Source of the DNA: Nymphaea colorata
Taxonomy: Eukaryota; Streptophyta; Magnoliopsida; Nymphaeales; Nymphaeaceae
Assembly (NCBI RefSeq): GCF_008831285.2
Contig: NC_045146.1
Coordinates: forward strand, 2,320,001-2,384,000
Reading direction: 5' to 3'
Length of the DNA: 64,000 bases
In this document: positions 61,666 through 64,000 of the stretch, piece after piece
Layout of the letters: the number at the start of each line of letters is the position of its first letter
Position numbering within the stretch: the stretch's first letter is position 1
Program-made: the position numbers and the translations under genes
The notes under the pieces: generated by a model
The model's database searches: none
The model's input: the letters and a program-made list of their open reading frames with translations, nothing else
Told to the model about the DNA's origin: nothing

Positions 61666-64000
61666 AACCTCTACTTTTCCGCGTATTTACTTTTGCCAGT
61701 GTCAGAGGAAGAGGGTAGTGAAGTGTAAGGCAAGATCACATGGTATTGTTTTCTCTTTGGCTTTTACTGTTGAAGGAAGCAGGAAGGTGCGTTTAATTCA
61801 TTGTCCACCAGAGAGGGAGAGTGAGTGGACAAAATTATGAGGACGACCCCACCACTGTGGTTACCCTCCCAGAGCCATAGCTCTGTCATCACAACACCGT
61901 TGAAATCGAACCCTGTACTGTAGCCGATGAACTCTGGCCTTTCCAAATGTATTGATCATCACGTGGTATGTTTTCTTTTGATAAGTAATACATACGTATC
62001 AATTGGCTTGATCACATGCTATTTGCATCACAGGTCTAAATATCTAGTGAGAAATTTAGATAGTTCTGTGGAGGGTACAGTTAGTACAAGAGTAATCTAA
62101 TTATGAGTTCTAAAAATCTGCTTGGCTCTTATTTCATTTGGTGAGAAGAGGGTTAACATCCCTCTCTTGAGTTCTCTCCCACCATTGTGGGTTTTTGTGT
62201 TCATCAGATCCCTTGCTAGACAAAGATGCACATGCAGCGCTCAGATCACGTCCTTGTTTTCTAGTGTGCGACTCTCAATCATGTTCTCTGTTCTGCCTAT
62301 CAAATGTCAGATCAGTCCTTCACTGTCACTGCGTTGTGTATCCTCTCAGATTCTATTCAAGGACGACGGGTTGAAGTAGAAACAAAACTGTAATTGTTAT
62401 GACTCTCAGAGTCGGAAATCACAATAATCAGTCATCCACGCTGACCTGAGTTACCAAAACTGTACCGACTCTGTGACAGAAGGAGAGGCTGATCTTTCTT
62501 GCACTTTGATCTGAGTTTCCAAAAGTGCATCAACTCTGAGACCGAAGGAGAGAATGATCTTTCATGCACTTTGATCTGAGTTACCAATTAATGATTCATC
62601 AGGAGCTTGTGCGCCCCACCGGTCACTGTACTTGATGGCACCCTCCTGCTCAATATTGCTTCTGCTATAAGTCCAATTACTGTAACCTGATCTCCCTGCA
62701 TTGATGTTGTGACAGGGGAAGAGATGGAAGCATTTTACAGTTCATTTTGATCCGCTTTAATTGTCAGAAGGTTGAGTGCTGCAAAAGCAGAATCACCGAT
62801 GCTTTAAGTTAAAAGCACAAGGAGTGTAGCATTCCGAGACATTGAAAACAGGCTCTGTACCATATGAGAACAATGGGTTGAGTGGGAGTTGTAGCCCTCT
62901 ACCGAGCGGTGGGTTTCTCCCACCTGGGTAGGTCTACATAATTGAGAGAGAAAGAGAGATAACTAAAACTTTTATACGTATCTCGATTTCTTTTGCTTTG
63001 TCACTCTTCCCAATCTCATAATTGAAATCTACATCTTTTCTGGAATTTCATTTCCTAGTTCTTATTATCTATGTGCATGTTTTTCTTTCTCCAAATTCTG
63101 CATGATCCTGAATTATTCTAAGGGTATCCAAAGAAGAGAAGGGAAGAGAGGGAGAGAGAGAGAGAGAAGTGTGGGGACTCATGGGTGCTAACGGTCCCTA
63201 TCTTCTCGTGTTCATGTCAGAGATTGGAGACCAGGCTTGTATGACTGACATGAATGGTTCTGTTTCGGGTAGGATCAAGAAGTTGGTACCGAATTCACGC
63301 AACTGGTCTGATTTCATGTCATTGAATATGAATTCAGACCAAGATCCAGATTCTAACTTTTATGCATTTGGATCAGTCTTTATTTGTCTGATTCCAGACT
63401 CAGATTTGGATTCAATTGATCTGAATCAGATCAATGTCTGGATCCATGATTTAATCACATCCAATTAAACGTATTCAGAATCAAATAGATAAGAGGACGA
63501 CAATATCGGACCCACTAATTCAAGCTTCTTTACCGCATCCATGTGTTCACCGTGCAGAGAGATCTAACGAGCCAAAAGAAGCACAGCCATATGAGAGTCG
63601 TAACTTTTGGAAAAGCTTTATTGAAGGACAATAATCTTAGATGTCAGCCACTAACGGCCGCTGCCATTGCTGCAGTTAGCTTATCTTCTGCAGCAGCCTG
63701 CTGCCAATGAAGTCGTAGCATGCAATTTGACTCAGTGGACTGCATCCATCTCTTTCTTCTTCTTCATCAACAGTTCCTTTTGCCATGATGGTACCATCCT
63801 CCCGCACGTCAAAAATGGGACGTACAATTAAACATCATGATCATGCTAAGTCACATGGGTGCGGATAAAAAAAATATGATTATTCAGGGTCATTCAACAA
63901 CCTAAAGAAAAAAGGTAAGAATTGCTTTTAGATTATGAAAATATTCATCATCCTTTTCTCATTGTTTTCTCTAACCATTCATCATGATAGATCAAACGGC
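61666..64000. other. Right-edge intergenic DNA
   Basis: No confident gene. 62446-62575 is a 2 x 65-bp imperfect tandem repeat beginning CTGAGTT(A/T)CCAAAA, with the start of a third unit. 63145-63167 is a GA run. 63310-63470 is rich in GATTC/GAATC words like the element at 52774. A short minus-strand coding-like tail at 63676-63786 is listed separately. Confidence 0.45.
63676..63786 (-). CDS. Short coding-like minus-strand frame of unknown origin
   Basis: From ATG at 63786 to TAA at 63676 it reads 36 codons (MAKGTVDEEEERDGCSPLSQ...LLQKIS). The frame stays open upstream as VRPIFDVREDGTI before a stop. A TTCAATAAAGC polyadenylation-like signal follows about 50 nt after the TAA. It could be the last exon of a gene extending beyond the right edge, or a relic. 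No family recognised and no clear acceptor. Confidence 0.25.
   Translation of the reverse strand: MAKGTVDEEEERDGCSPLSQIACYDFIGSRLLQKIS

Noticed and set aside
1-64000. CRISPR arrays, bacterial operons, integrated viral genomes
   Set aside because: The tandem arrays present (159, 140, 90, 65, 35 and 27 bp) have no spacer structure. No bacterial gene organisation or viral coat or movement protein was recognised.

Overview
The window is nuclear DNA from a seed plant, most likely an angiosperm. The evidence is split genes with GT-AG introns, a plant-specific sterol isomerase (CPI1), a long P-type PPR open reading frame of the At1g06710 kind, a GASA/snakin peptide gene, a Ty1-copia retroelement primed by a TATCAGAGC-type (initiator Met tRNA) site, a CACTA-type end and many TA/GA microsatellites. 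I cannot name the species. All exon models below were built by eye from splice sites, reading phase and remembered family sequence.

Layout. 1-4.7 kb: AT-rich intergenic DNA. 4.7-14.9 kb (+): CPI1 (cycloeucalenol cycloisomerase), eight coding exons and 284 aa, apparently intact. Its last intron (4.8 kb) carries an antisense PPR pseudogene (11.4-14.1 kb). 15.2-18.1 kb: a broken inverted copy of CPI1 intron sequence, with none of the CPI1 exons found in it. It includes a piece of the PPR pseudogene, a solo LTR with a perfect CATCA duplication, and one arm of a 1.3-kb inverted repeat whose partner lies 11 kb away at 27.9-29.2 kb. 18.1-22.7 kb (-): a decayed Ty1-copia element with both LTRs but no matching target duplication. 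22.7-25.8 kb (+): three terminal exons of an unidentified gene, cut off at the LTR. 29.2-32.6 kb: no gene seen.

32.6-41.7 kb (-): a 1359-aa protein with an N-terminal NT-type C2 domain and a C-terminal region of the plant gar2-related/dilute-like family. It has a perfect 3 x 159-bp tandem repeat in intron 1 and a run of degenerate protein repeats in its linker. 43.3-58 kb: repeat-rich intergenic DNA with two TA-flanked inverted-terminus elements, a 4 x 140-bp array, a 3 x 90-bp array, long TA tracts and a CACTA right end. 58.2 kb (-): a tRNA-Leu(UAA) gene. 60.9-61.6 kb (-): a four-exon GASA/snakin gene of 112 aa. The right edge has no confident gene.

The genes belong to unrelated pathways (sterol synthesis, a membrane-linked C2 protein, a secreted Cys-rich peptide), so the window is not a functional cluster. 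Its most unusual part is 9.9-29.2 kb, where nested insertion, inverted duplication and retroelement recombination can be put in relative order and where CPI1 intron sequence is present in inverted copies that could form double-stranded RNA.
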